This document shows, piece after piece, positions 44,989 through 53,758 of a stretch of DNA of 64,000 bases. The position numbers were made by a program, and so were the translations under genes. The stretch covers positions 1 through 64,000 of the forward strand of contig NZ_BBYF01000006.1 in NCBI RefSeq assembly GCF_001894745.1, read 5' to 3'. The DNA is from Paenibacillus sp. NAIST15-1. Its GTDB lineage: Bacteria; Bacillota; Bacilli; Paenibacillales; Paenibacillaceae. How positions within the stretch are numbered: the stretch's first letter is position 1; every line of letters begins with the position of its first letter. Below the pieces are notes generated by a model. It worked only from the letters and a program-made list of their open reading frames with translations, made no database searches and was not told the origin of the DNA.

Positions 44989-46359
44989 TTACTTCTTCTC
45001 TTTCTCATTAATAATCTTCGTTGCTTCTTCAACCATCCATGCTTGTACTTTTTCAATTGGCTCCGTGCTAAGCATAAATTTGCTGAAGCCATCGTCGATC
45101 ACTTTTGTTAAGTCAGCGCTTGAAATGGTAAGCACCTTGGAAGCATCCAAATACTTAATATCGTCGCCAAACAGCGTGTTCTTTAACGACTCTACATCGT
45201 ACTTGTCCGTGTTTTTACCGATCATGCGCTCCAATAGTTTTGTCTGATCTGCTTTCTTCCAACCGGAAAACTCCTGTCTATTGGCTGAATCTGCTGTAGA
45301 CATGAAGCGCATCAGCTTATATGACTCTTCCTTGTGCTTCGTTGTTGCACCCATTGCTAATTGTGAACTGCCAACAAAGTATTTACCGCCCTCATAATCT
45401 TTAGGCAAAGCATTCTTTGGAGGCAAAGGAACTGGCGCGAAAGCAGTCACAAAATCATGTGGGTACTGCTCAAGATTGCCTGGATCTGGAATCGTGAAGC
45501 TGCCTGACATAATCATCGCTGCACTACCACCGAAGAATTCACTGCGATAGTTAAGCTTAGATGCTAGCACATCCGCATAGGGTTTCGCTGACTTATCAAC
45601 ACTTTCCATGTCTTTGCGCAATTGGAAGAAGTACGGATAGGTTGGGTCAGACAGAATTGTACTGCCATCGTCATAGCGGAACGGATCTTTCATTACCGTT
45701 TGCGCTGGGGCATTCATATACAACTCCCACGTATGGAAGTAGGTTCCGTATCGTTTGTCTACGCCTTCGCCTTTTGTCAGCTTCTTCGCATACTCGCGAT
45801 AGTCATCCCATGTCCAGCCGAATTTAGGAACGGGCAGTCCCGCTTCATCCAACGCATTCTTATTGAGCATGACATAGGTATAACCTGATGTATATGGCAT
45901 CCCGTAATATTTGCCGTCTACTTGCGGATTTACATAATACTCATCTTCCGCTTTCAAACCTTCTTTATCATAGAATTCATTTAGTGGCGTAAATGCACTG
46001 CGAACTGCTCTTTCAACGACCGCTGAAGTACTTGGCAATTGAACGACGTCAACTTCATCTCCGGACGAAATAAGGAAGTCCAATTTCTTTAACATTTCCA
46101 ATGAATTACCTGGAACGAGCACGACATGTTCCACTTTAATACCAGGGTTAGCAGCTTCAAACTCACGCAGCATTGCGTCTGTACCCTCTTGTTGAGCCTC
46201 ATTGTCCCAGTTATAGTACTTAAGGGTCACTTCCTTCTTCTCTGTACCGTTCGATTGTGCGGATTCGTCAGCTTTGTTTCCACAAGCGCTTGTAAACATC
46301 ATTAATGCTAGTAGTAGGCATGTGGACAGAAGAAAATAACGTTTACTTTTAGTTGCCAT
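44989..46359 (-). CDS. Sugar ABC transporter solute-binding lipoprotein
   Basis: The 456-residue product has a lipoprotein signal peptide with lipobox FTSAC (about residues 22-26) and a family 1 extracellular solute-binding fold (VTLKYYNWDNEAQQEGTDAMLREFEAANPGIKVE...). It would capture oligosaccharides released by the PL8 lyase for the two permeases encoded upstream. The ATG at 46359 has GGGGGAAG at good spacing; a TTG six bases upstream is too close to the site. It has its own regulon-type promoter and precedes the PL8 gene. Confidence 0.92.
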   Translation of the reverse strand: MATKSKRYFLLSTCLLLALMMFTSACGNKADESAQSNGTEKKEVTLKYYNWDNEAQQEGTDAMLREFEAANPGIKVEHVVLVPGNSLEMLKKLDFLISSGDEVDVVQLPSTSAVVERAVRSAFTPLNEFYDKEGLKAEDEYYVNPQVDGKYYGMPYTSGYTYVMLNKNALDEAGLPVPKFGWTWDDYREYAKKLTKGEGVDKRYGTYFHTWELYMNAPAQTVMKDPFRYDDGSTILSDPTYPYFFQLRKDMESVDKSAKPYADVLASKLNYRSEFFGGSAAMIMSGSFTIPDPGNLEQYPHDFVTAFAPVPLPPKNALPKDYEGGKYFVGSSQLAMGATTKHKEESYKLMRFMSTADSANRQEFSGWKKADQTKLLERMIGKNTDKYDVESLKNTLFGDDIKYLDASKVLTISSADLTKVIDDGFSKFMLSTEPIEKVQAWMVEEATKIINEKEKK

Positions 46360-46425
46360 GTGCAACTTCCCCCTAAAATGAATGATAGTAAGCTTTGAGT
46401 CAAGGCCTTGTTAGCGCTTACAGAC

Positions 46426-46491
46426 AGTATATAACGTTTGCAAATTGCCTGCGTGTATAATTTTGTGCTTGTGCGATAACGATTTTGACTT
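46426..46491 (-). promoter_or_regulatory. Glycan-regulon promoter of the binding-protein/PL8 unit
   Basis: TTTTGTGC (G at 46465) and TTTTGACTT (G at 46487) are exactly 22 bp apart. A minus-strand -10 box TATACT lies at 46426-46431, 56 bp from the second half-site. Confidence 0.68.
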
Positions 46492-46549
46492 ATTAGAAGA
46501 CTCTAAACTAGAGATGTCTACAGATTTATCTTATCATGAGTCCATATGC

Positions 46550-47386
46550 TTACCCTTTCACACCACCAAGGGCAATCCCACTAATAACTTGTCTCTGCAA
46601 AACAATAAACACAATCAGCAGAGGAATAATCGCTGATACTGCCGCCATCATCATAATCGCATCGTTGGTCGTATAATCATCCCTAAACAAGGTCATGCCT
46701 AGCGGAACGGTATACAAAGATTTCGATTGCAAGAAGATTAACGGATTTTGATAATCATTCCACGACCAGATGAACTTAATAATCGCCACCGTCGCGATTA
46801 CAGGCTGACAGAGCGGAAGCATAATCGAAGTGAAGCTGCGCAGGTGCCCTGCACCGTCAATTTTAGCAGCTTCCAAAATATCATCACTCACACCGGCCAT
46901 AAACTGACGCAACAAGAATGTAAAGTAAATCGAAAACATACCCATCAATATTAGCGCTGCATGGGTGTCATATAGTCCCAACCAACGAATAAGCATGAAG
47001 CGAGGAATGAGCGTCGCTTGATCAGGAATAATCATCATGGCTAACAGCCCGGCGAATACAAGGTTTCGACCGCGAAATTGTAGTTTCGTAAAGGAATAGG
47101 CTGCCATCGTTGATATAAGTAGCGAGAGTAAAGTAACGATAATTGCCACTTTAATGGAGTTGAAATAAATCTGACCAAACGGTACCTTTTGCATCCATAC
47201 TGCCTTAAAGTTATTGACAAAGTTAGTTGCAGATGGAATCCATTCAATCGGGAAGCGCATGACATCTTTTTCAAATTTAAACGCTGATGACACCATCCAT
47301 AATAATGGAAAGATAAAAAGTATAGACAATGCCCCCATCAACACGGTAGCAATAATTTTAGTAATCTTATTACGTAAGGTTAGCAT
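46550..47386 (-). CDS. Sugar ABC transporter permease (MalG type)
   Basis: The 278-residue product has six membrane segments and the permease EAA loop as LEAAKIDGAGHLRSFTSIMLP (about residues 182-202), ending IALGGVKG as is usual for MalG-type permeases. ATG at 47386 follows AAAGGGAG; the frame extends 30 codons further without a site. It lies 18 bp downstream of the MalF-type permease and upstream of the binding-protein gene. No ATPase gene is present, so a shared MsmX-like ATPase is expected. Confidence 0.92.
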   Translation of the reverse strand: MLTLRNKITKIIATVLMGALSILFIFPLLWMVSSAFKFEKDVMRFPIEWIPSATNFVNNFKAVWMQKVPFGQIYFNSIKVAIIVTLLSLLISTMAAYSFTKLQFRGRNLVFAGLLAMMIIPDQATLIPRFMLIRWLGLYDTHAALILMGMFSIYFTFLLRQFMAGVSDDILEAAKIDGAGHLRSFTSIMLPLCQPVIATVAIIKFIWSWNDYQNPLIFLQSKSLYTVPLGMTLFRDDYTTNDAIMMMAAVSAIIPLLIVFIVLQRQVISGIALGGVKG

Positions 47387-47403
47387 CGTATTCTCCCTTT
47401 CTA

Positions 47404-48351
47404 TTAAAATGATTCTTCTTGGCGCATCTTCCACGTTGCCGCAGTAATCAGACCGATAATCGCAAATAACAGCCAAGAGATTGCAGATGCATAGCCCATA
47501 TTGTAGTTGACGAAACCTTCTTGATAGATGCGGAATACAATTACCGTTGATGAATTATCAGGACCGCCTTCGGTCAAATACGAAATAATATCGAACACTT
47601 TAAATGAACCAATAAGCATCGTAATAAGCAAGAAGAACGTTGTTGGACGGAGCAGCGGGATCGTGATATTGAAAAACTTCTTCAGCCCCGTCGCCCCATC
47701 AATTTCTGCCGCTTCATATAATTCTTCGGAAATATTGGACAATCCCGCCATGTATATAATAATCGTGTAACCGAGCCCTGCCCACGCGCTAATAATAGCG
47801 ACCGCGATTAGTGATGTTTTCGGATCAACGAGCCATTTCGGAGGATTCGATATACCAAGATCCATTAGAAATTGATTGATAGGGCCTAGTGAAGGGTGGA
47901 ACAAGATGCTCCACACTGCTGCCACAGCGATAATCGAAGAAATGTAAGGTATAAAGAATACGACTTTAAAGTAATCTTTAAAGTAGACTTTACTATGAAT
48001 AACAACTGCTAACACAAGCGCAAGCGCAATCGGAATTGGCACGGTTAACACCGTATATACTAAGTTGTTATATAATGCCTTCCATATCGTTGGATCTTGA
48101 AATAAATGAATGAAGTTTTGTAGACCAGCAAATTTAATACCTGATACCCCAGATAATAAATCCCAATCTGTAAAACTTAAATACAATGAAAACCCAAGGG
48201 CAAATACATTAAGCATTAACATACCCACTATTTCTGGCAGTAAAAACAGCCAACCAACTAATGCTTCCTTTCTCCGTGGCGACCAAAATTTTTTCACTCC
48301 GCTCTCCGCCTGCTGTTTTGGAAGCTGATAACTTGATTTTGTCTCTTCCAC
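47404..48351 (-). CDS. Sugar ABC transporter permease (MalF type)
   Basis: The 315-residue product has six membrane segments after a ~30-residue cytoplasmic tail and the EAA loop YEAAEIDGATGLKKFFNITIP (about residues 215-235). A GTG start follows GAGGTGAC. It is first in the importer unit, directly downstream of the best-conserved copy of the regulon site. Together with the MalG-type permease and the lipoprotein it forms a CUT1 importer for oligosaccharides. Confidence 0.92.
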   Translation of the reverse strand: MEETKSSYQLPKQQAESGVKKFWSPRRKEALVGWLFLLPEIVGMLMLNVFALGFSLYLSFTDWDLLSGVSGIKFAGLQNFIHLFQDPTIWKALYNNLVYTVLTVPIPIALALVLAVVIHSKVYFKDYFKVVFFIPYISSIIAVAAVWSILFHPSLGPINQFLMDLGISNPPKWLVDPKTSLIAVAIISAWAGLGYTIIIYMAGLSNISEELYEAAEIDGATGLKKFFNITIPLLRPTTFFLLITMLIGSFKVFDIISYLTEGGPDNSSTVIVFRIYQEGFVNYNMGYASAISWLLFAIIGLITAATWKMRQEESF

Positions 48352-48387
48352 TTTTTATGTCACCTCAGCTTATAATTTGTTGACTTC

Positions 48388-48457
48388 ATCATAAGCCGCA
48401 GGCAAGGGAGAACAAAGGATGGATTATGACCTAGTGTGGGTAAAATTTTGACCTTTG
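48388..48457 (-). promoter_or_regulatory. Glycan-regulon promoter of the importer genes
   Basis: TTATGACC (G at 48428) and TTTTGACC (G at 48450) are 22 bp apart. The minus-strand -10 box TATGAT is at 48388-48393, giving 35 and 57 bp spacings identical to the GH112 promoter. The block 48414-48457 is nearly the same as 20013-20056 apart from the 5-nt centre and a few bases. Confidence 0.78.
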
Positions 48458-48590
48458 TCGTGTAAGGAAACATGCAACCGAGTTGACTACTATTGAGCAT
48501 CATTTAGATGAAGGGCTTGATGAGATAAGTCGGAGATGGAGAGAGCTGGATCACTCGAAACGGGGAAGAAATGTAAATGTAAACAGAAAA

Positions 48591-48620
48591 GCGCCCCCTA
48601 CTTTTCCATGTAGGGGCCGC
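48591..48620 (-). terminator. Terminator of the secreted metalloprotein gene
   Basis: GCCCCCTAC-type arm (48593-48601) pairs with GTAGGGGCC (48610-48618). On the minus strand the stem is followed by CGCTTTTCTGTTT, 35 bp after the stop. Confidence 0.78.
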
Positions 48621-48654
48621 CCATCACTCTCTTTCGCAAGGCTGAGATACCTAA

Positions 48655-50256
48655 TCAATGATTAGAAAGTGTTTGTTGATATTGAGACCAGAGGGTATTC
48701 ACGTCTATGCCAGTAATCAATTGAAATTGACTTTCTTTCCACAATTGAATTTGTTGCTCATTCATGCCATAGGGGATCCTTGCCGCATTTAATGCACGAA
48801 TGAATCCGCGATGTTTCGAATCTTCAATCCAGCGAATGAAGTTCGCCGTTCCATTGCTAGACCAAGTTCCACCCGGGCTGATACCATAACGATTATGATA
48901 ACCCGTTTCGTAACGCAAGCTATCAGCTACTGCTTCCACATCAAAGTCGCTATATTGATAAGCATGACCCAATTCATGGTAAAGGATCCCAATAATTTCA
49001 TCGCGTAATGAGTTGTTAGGATTATTAGCTACGAAGCTTGCGAGATACTGAGAACTGATACCTAGCGTTTTTAACTCATTGTCTCCTGACATCCAGGCAA
49101 CTCCAGGGGTGTCTACGATTTCCACCAGAATTTTCTTTACTCTAACCGGCATTTCTGCCGGACTCTTGTATAAAATTTTATTTAATTTACGCAAGATCGT
49201 CAAAATTTCTTGCTGGGCATTGGGTAGCGCTTGATCGAATAAACTGTAGCCCGCAAGATTCTGAACTTCGATGATCGGGTTCTCGGTATGCCACATGTCA
49301 TTCGTGCGCGAAAATTCAACTTCGCTTACTTGCAAAGCGTAGCCGCTATGATTTTGGATATTGTTGAGCCTATAGTATTGATAGGCATTTGTATTGTTAT
49401 TCAATAAGTAATGTTTACGTTGATGGCGAAGCTTGAAGTTCTCATCGCTTTTCGTATCTAAATCCGTCCAGTTGATAGAATCATTGGATCCCTGCAGAAC
49501 CCAGCTTCTCGGATCAGCATCGGGACTATTATTGTACGATTTAGCCGACGTAAGCGCGTAACCATCGATCATAACCTGTTCGCCAAAGTCGAACTGCAGC
49601 CATGCCGTATTGTTCCAAGTTAGCCACTTGGTATTGCTTGATCCGTCAACCAGATTCGCCTTGATATCGTCTGGCGCATTTTCTCCGCTGGCTGTAACCG
49701 TGGGCTTAATCGTGCTGAAAGTCTGCACATCATTACCGAATAGCTTAATTTCGGATAACTGCAGCATCCCGCCGTCATCGTACTGATTAGCAAAGTTATC
49801 AAACTTTACAAATTTATAAGCAGCCGTATTGGCAAATGAATAGGTTTTCGTTTGATGTCGGGAGGTGAAGCTTTGATTCTGCTGTGTGTCCAGATCATCC
49901 CAGACAATCCCGTCATTGGATCCTTTTAACACCCAGCTTTTCGGATCTCTTCCAGGCTCATCCTCCGCAGTTGTAATGGAGTACGAGTTAACGATCTTTG
50001 CACTCGTGAATTCATATTGCAGCCATGCTGGAGTATTGAATGTTAACCACTTCGAAAAAATATACTGATCGAACGCTTTTTCCTTGCCTTCATGCGACCC
50101 ATTTTCACCACTTGCGGTTACCGTCCCGTCTACAGCTAAATTGATCGGCAGGATAGTCGGAGTCGACTCGGCTGCAATAGCAACCGGAATATGTACATTG
50201 CTGCAAAAACCTAATCCTATTGCGGCCGCTAAGATAAGTACTCCTGTTTTTTTCAT
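48655..50256 (-). CDS. Secreted basic-secretory-protein-like metalloprotein with two discoidin domains
   Basis: The 533-residue product has a signal peptide (residues ~1-28, ending near AIAAES). Two F5/8 type C repeats follow (~35-180 and ~185-325, each with KWLTxNxxAWLQ and DPxSWVLxGSND). The C-terminal domain resembles plant-type basic secretory proteins, with a zinc motif YHELGHAYQY (about residue 433) and VEAVADSLRYETGY. It is a likely secreted metallopeptidase or glycan-binding protein. ATG at 50256 follows AGGAGAGG. It lies 51 bp downstream of the membrane hydrolase gene in a unit controlled by a triple GTAC element. Confidence 0.85.
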   Translation of the reverse strand: MKKTGVLILAAAIGLGFCSNVHIPVAIAAESTPTILPINLAVDGTVTASGENGSHEGKEKAFDQYIFSKWLTFNTPAWLQYEFTSAKIVNSYSITTAEDEPGRDPKSWVLKGSNDGIVWDDLDTQQNQSFTSRHQTKTYSFANTAAYKFVKFDNFANQYDDGGMLQLSEIKLFGNDVQTFSTIKPTVTASGENAPDDIKANLVDGSSNTKWLTWNNTAWLQFDFGEQVMIDGYALTSAKSYNNSPDADPRSWVLQGSNDSINWTDLDTKSDENFKLRHQRKHYLLNNNTNAYQYYRLNNIQNHSGYALQVSEVEFSRTNDMWHTENPIIEVQNLAGYSLFDQALPNAQQEILTILRKLNKILYKSPAEMPVRVKKILVEIVDTPGVAWMSGDNELKTLGISSQYLASFVANNPNNSLRDEIIGILYHELGHAYQYSDFDVEAVADSLRYETGYHNRYGISPGGTWSSNGTANFIRWIEDSKHRGFIRALNAARIPYGMNEQQIQLWKESQFQLITGIDVNTLWSQYQQTLSNH

Positions 50257-50307
50257 GTTTGTCCTCTCCTTTTTTTGATTAAGAAGTTTCATGATTTCCC
50301 CTACTTT

Positions 50308-51687
50308 TCAGTTCACTTTAAAATTAACTTCCGGGTATTTTGCGGCCAACCTTTCTAGTGCTGAGCTGTCGCCTGTCTGTTTCACATAAAGGTCAAAAAA
50401 AGCGAGACTGAATTCGTTAATGATACGATGAACGTACCGTGGATCTTCGCCAGGGCTTCGCAATAATGGTGAAATCAGATGAAAATCAGTGAAGCTCGTA
50501 TGATCCGTGTGAGGAACGACCATCGACATGCCACCGCCGGCAAGCGCACGCTCGTTGCGGTTATTTATTACCTTGATATCTTCAAGTGGATCATCGATGA
50601 TCCCTGCGCTCATGAGCAGAAACGGTTTGCCGATTCCCGTATCTGGCACATTTGACCCGTATAACAGACCGTCCATATTAATGGCTGCTTTGATACGGGA
50701 GTCCTCCACCAGCATTTGTGCGGCGGTAGCTCCACCATAAGAATGGCCGAACATACCGATTCGAGAGGTGTCGATCCTTCCCCTAAAGCGGTCGTCTACA
50801 TCGCCTCGGTTAAGCTTCTCCACTTGATCTAGCACAAAAGCGGCATCTTCCCGCCATAATTTGATATGGCGATCTCTTTCAGCAAGTTCAGTTAGATTCG
50901 TAGACTGAAAGTATGCGGTTCGACCGTCTGGATAGACGGTCGCCGCAGCGTCATAGGCATGGTCGATACATAAGACGATATAACCTTGACTTGCTAGCTC
51001 CTCGACTTGAAACGTATTTTGATTGCGAAAACCGTTCAAACCATGGGAGAAGATCAATACGGGATAACGGTTCTCGGCGTCTGATAGCCGGGCTTCCGTG
51101 AACGCATTCGATTTCACCACATTCAGATGGCCTAGTACGAATGCCGGGACGGACACATCTTTTTCCAGCCCCTTTGCGACCTCATGCGCATTGCGGATAA
51201 AGGGCTCGCGATTTCCCTCGCCTTTATCACCTGCAGGATAAAAAATCTGTACCATTAGCTCGCGCCGGTCATTCGGATCTTCCGTAAAAAGTTCCTCCCG
51301 CTGATCATCAACCCAATGATACAGCGTTGTGCCGACCATAAATGGGCCGGTCGGTTTATGAAATAAAGATACAGGCATGAGTGCAGGCATTGCGACCGCT
51401 ACAGACAAATAAATGACAAGCAGCAATGTACGAACCGTTACCGTAATTCTGTTTCTGGGGCTCTCTTTGCTCCTGGCCAATAGATAGCATACTGTCAATA
51501 TAACAGGGGACACATAAGCCGGAATCATCTGCCAACGGTAGCCTTCAGCGATAAGCTGTATGATAAGAACACCGTAGGCAACCGTCAAGGCGGTAACAGA
51601 CCACCGTTTTGTCTTCCAGCCTGCAAATAGAGTCCATCCGAGGAGGACGAAATTAACAAAGATCAAACCGATTTCCCAAAATCCCAT
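50308..51687 (-). CDS. Membrane-anchored alpha/beta hydrolase (PAF-acetylhydrolase-like)
   Basis: The 459-residue product has four N-terminal membrane segments (about residues 5-22, 31-50, 54-70, 83-103). The hydrolase domain related to platelet-activating factor acetylhydrolase includes VLIFSHGLNGFRNQ (oxyanion), the nucleophile elbow GMFGHSYGGATAAQ (about residue 313), a late Asp and His in VPHTDHTSFTD. The active site probably faces outside. It precedes the secreted metalloprotein gene by 51 bp and follows a control element at 51720. Confidence 0.85.
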   Translation of the reverse strand: MGFWEIGLIFVNFVLLGWTLFAGWKTKRWSVTALTVAYGVLIIQLIAEGYRWQMIPAYVSPVILTVCYLLARSKESPRNRITVTVRTLLLVIYLSVAVAMPALMPVSLFHKPTGPFMVGTTLYHWVDDQREELFTEDPNDRRELMVQIFYPAGDKGEGNREPFIRNAHEVAKGLEKDVSVPAFVLGHLNVVKSNAFTEARLSDAENRYPVLIFSHGLNGFRNQNTFQVEELASQGYIVLCIDHAYDAAATVYPDGRTAYFQSTNLTELAERDRHIKLWREDAAFVLDQVEKLNRGDVDDRFRGRIDTSRIGMFGHSYGGATAAQMLVEDSRIKAAINMDGLLYGSNVPDTGIGKPFLLMSAGIIDDPLEDIKVINNRNERALAGGGMSMVVPHTDHTSFTDFHLISPLLRSPGEDPRYVHRIINEFSLAFFDLYVKQTGDSSALERLAAKYPEVNFKVN

Positions 51688-51719
51688 CGGATTCTCCCAC
51701 CTTTCTTCATTTTCATCTA

Positions 51720-51754
51720 AGTACTAGTGGTACTAAAATATTATTTTCGGTACT
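51720..51754. promoter_or_regulatory. Triple GTAC element upstream of the hydrolase gene
   Basis: AGTACT, three bases, GGTACT, 14 bases, GGTACT. The first two form the palindrome AGTAC-TAGTG-GTACT. The same half-sites and spacing recur upstream of tetR and at 53759, so this is probably the TetR operator. Confidence 0.7.
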
Positions 51755-51869
51755 AACAATAAGTATTGCATACATTTGCTCTTAGTGAATCCACGAAAAC
51801 AAAAAAGCTGAGAAGAACGGAAACCTGTAAGTTTTGTTTTTCTCAGCTCTAACAAATGGGAGCCTCATT

Positions 51870-52421
51870 CTACTTCCTAATTCCATTCAATATGATATCT
51901 ACCATCATGGAAAGAGATTCTTGCACCGTAATTTGGCTGGAAGCTAAATTGCGCTGATCGAAAATCGATGTCATTAAGAAATTGAGGGTTTGGATCAGTG
52001 TTGGAATATGCATCGGACGAAAATCACCATTATGGATGCCTTCTTCAATGAGACTAGTAATGATATTCCACTCATCATTAATGCCTTGTTCCATTTCCCT
52101 CCACCGTTCGGGGTAGTACCGCCGAAGTTCGACCAGTAAGCGTACATAGCTGTTCTGGAAATCATGAGGGACAATCAAGAGTATCCCTTTTAATTTTTCA
52201 GATATGGTCAAATTCGTATCTTGGATCACTTCTCGAAATCGTCTTTCCGTTTCTTCGTTTACTTGCTGAACCACATAACCTATAAGTTCGTCCTTGGACG
52301 GGAAATGCTCGTACAACGTGCTTTTGCTTACACCTAATTCGCGCGCCAAATCATTCATTGTAAATTTGATTCCTTTTTCATGAAATAGCGCGATAGCAGT
52401 TTTGGCAATTCGTTCTTTCAT
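51870..52421 (-). CDS. TetR-family transcriptional regulator
   Basis: The 183-residue product has the TetR helix-turn-helix at the N-terminus (KTAIALFHEKGIKFTMNDLARELGVSKSTLYEHFPSKDELIGYVV, about residues 7-51). A helical ligand-binding domain follows. A ribosome site AGGTGAAC precedes the ATG. The recognition region resembles those of regulators of membrane hydrolases and efflux systems. A GTAC triple element just upstream (52447-52482) implies autoregulation, and matching elements suggest control of the hydrolase unit and of the Asp23-side region. Confidence 0.9.
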   Translation of the reverse strand: MKERIAKTAIALFHEKGIKFTMNDLARELGVSKSTLYEHFPSKDELIGYVVQQVNEETERRFREVIQDTNLTISEKLKGILLIVPHDFQNSYVRLLVELRRYYPERWREMEQGINDEWNIITSLIEEGIHNGDFRPMHIPTLIQTLNFLMTSIFDQRNLASSQITVQESLSMMVDIILNGIRK

Positions 52422-52446
52422 CCTTAGTTCACCTCAAACCAAGAGT

Positions 52447-52482
52447 AGTACCGATAGATCCATTTATGGTACTTTGGGTACT
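52447..52482. promoter_or_regulatory. Triple GTAC element upstream of tetR
   Basis: AGTACC, 15 bases, GGTACT, three bases, GGTACT. This is the same three-half-site layout as at 51720-51754 and, inverted, at 53759-53792. Confidence 0.7.
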
Positions 52483-52540
52483 AGGAAAGTGTAACTCTTT
52501 ATCTCCTTGGGGTCAAATTCTGCGACCAAGTTAGCACTAA

Positions 52541-53098
52541 CTACTTTAGATTTTCGGGGTTTAGCTTTTCCAGTTCTGGAATCACGAAACGTCCGTCTTT
52601 TCGAATCAGTCGATCATCAAACCAAATCTCTCCACCGCCATACTCTGAGCGTTGAATCATCACCATGTCCCAGTGGATTGCTGACTCATTCCCATTTGAA
52701 GCATTATCATAGCATCGTCCCGGTGTGAAATGAAAGCTGCCATCGATTTTCTCATCGAACAGAATATCCTGCATTGGTTCCCTAATAGCAGGATTCACCC
52801 CAATTGCAAACTCCCCTATGTAACGTGCACCTTCATCCGCATCTAAGATATTGTTTAGCCGCTCGGTGTTGTTTGCTGCCGCATGGATGATCTCTCCATC
52901 TTTAAACTCCAATCGGACATTTTCGAATGTAAATCCCTGATAGGGTGATGGTACGTTTTTATGCACGGCTTTCACAAGTTCCTTTGCCAAAGATGTGTCG
53001 ATTCCAGTTGAATCTATTAATACATTGTCTCCCTTTTGCACTTTTGTAGAATAGTTTACGAGAATATCAGCTAATTTCGTAAGTCGTGGATCTAACAT
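52541..53098 (-). pseudogene. M29 aminopeptidase with large in-frame internal deletion
   Basis: The first ~47 residues ([24 protein letters not shown]...[11 protein letters not shown]) match the start of AmpS/PepS-type M29 aminopeptidases. The next residues jump to the C-terminal half: [34 protein letters not shown], and the metal-binding IHWDMV. The product is 185 residues against about 370-410 in the family, so roughly 180-200 internal residues are missing without loss of frame. The dinuclear metal site keeps its C-terminal ligands but loses the N-terminal half of the fold. It is likely inactive. It sits 36 bp downstream of the Asp23 gene. Confidence 0.8.
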
Positions 53099-53134
53099 AC
53101 ATATACACCTCTCCCATCGTTTTTTAGCGATAAC

Positions 53135-53524
53135 CTATTTTCTAATTCGTTGAATTTCCTTCACCTCCTCATCTGTGAAAGAGACCCCCTCTACCCTTAC
53201 ATTAATCTCTACAACGCAAAGTCCAGTCATACTTTGAACCGCTTCGCGGATGTTTACCTGCAATTGATGACACACTTCATGAATTTTCATACCGTACACA
53301 ACCATAACTCGCAGGTCTATAGCAGCTTCAACTTCACCTACCTCGACGGACACGCCCTTTTGCACGTTCTTGCCACTCAACATCTTCACCCAATCATCTG
53401 ATAGTCCGCCAGACATAGCAGCAATTCCTGGAGTCTCAAGCGCTGCAAGACCAGCAATTGTGGCAACGACATCATCGGATATCTGAATGTTACCTCCATG
53501 CTTGTTCAATTGATTCTCAGCCAT
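53135..53524 (-). CDS. Asp23/Gls24 family protein
   Basis: The 129-residue product has the Asp23 fold: IQISDDVVATIAGLAALETPGIAAMSG at the N-terminus, IDLRVMVVYGMKIHEVCHQLQVNIREAVQSMTGL and VEINVRVEGVSF. These are small alkaline-shock/envelope-stress proteins that associate with the membrane through partners. The ATG at 53524 has AAGGAAG at good spacing; an ATG six bases upstream is too close. It precedes the M29 remnant. Confidence 0.9.
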   Translation of the reverse strand: MAENQLNKHGGNIQISDDVVATIAGLAALETPGIAAMSGGLSDDWVKMLSGKNVQKGVSVEVGEVEAAIDLRVMVVYGMKIHEVCHQLQVNIREAVQSMTGLCVVEINVRVEGVSFTDEEVKEIQRIRK

Positions 53525-53758
53525 GGTCATCTTCCTTTCTGTCTCTCCAAGTTAGATAGAGTAATCTATCGTTGAACATGAAATTGAATACTGTACGCAA
53601 AATGGTTCCTCCCGCCGACCATCAACCCAATCTCTCAAAATTCATCGTATTTCTCCCTCGGTCTGCATTTTCATCATCAAAGGCATCCCGATAGGTAAGA
53701 AACAATCGGAAAAAATCATAATTACTTCCATTCGTTTTCTACTGTGCTTATTTCTTTC

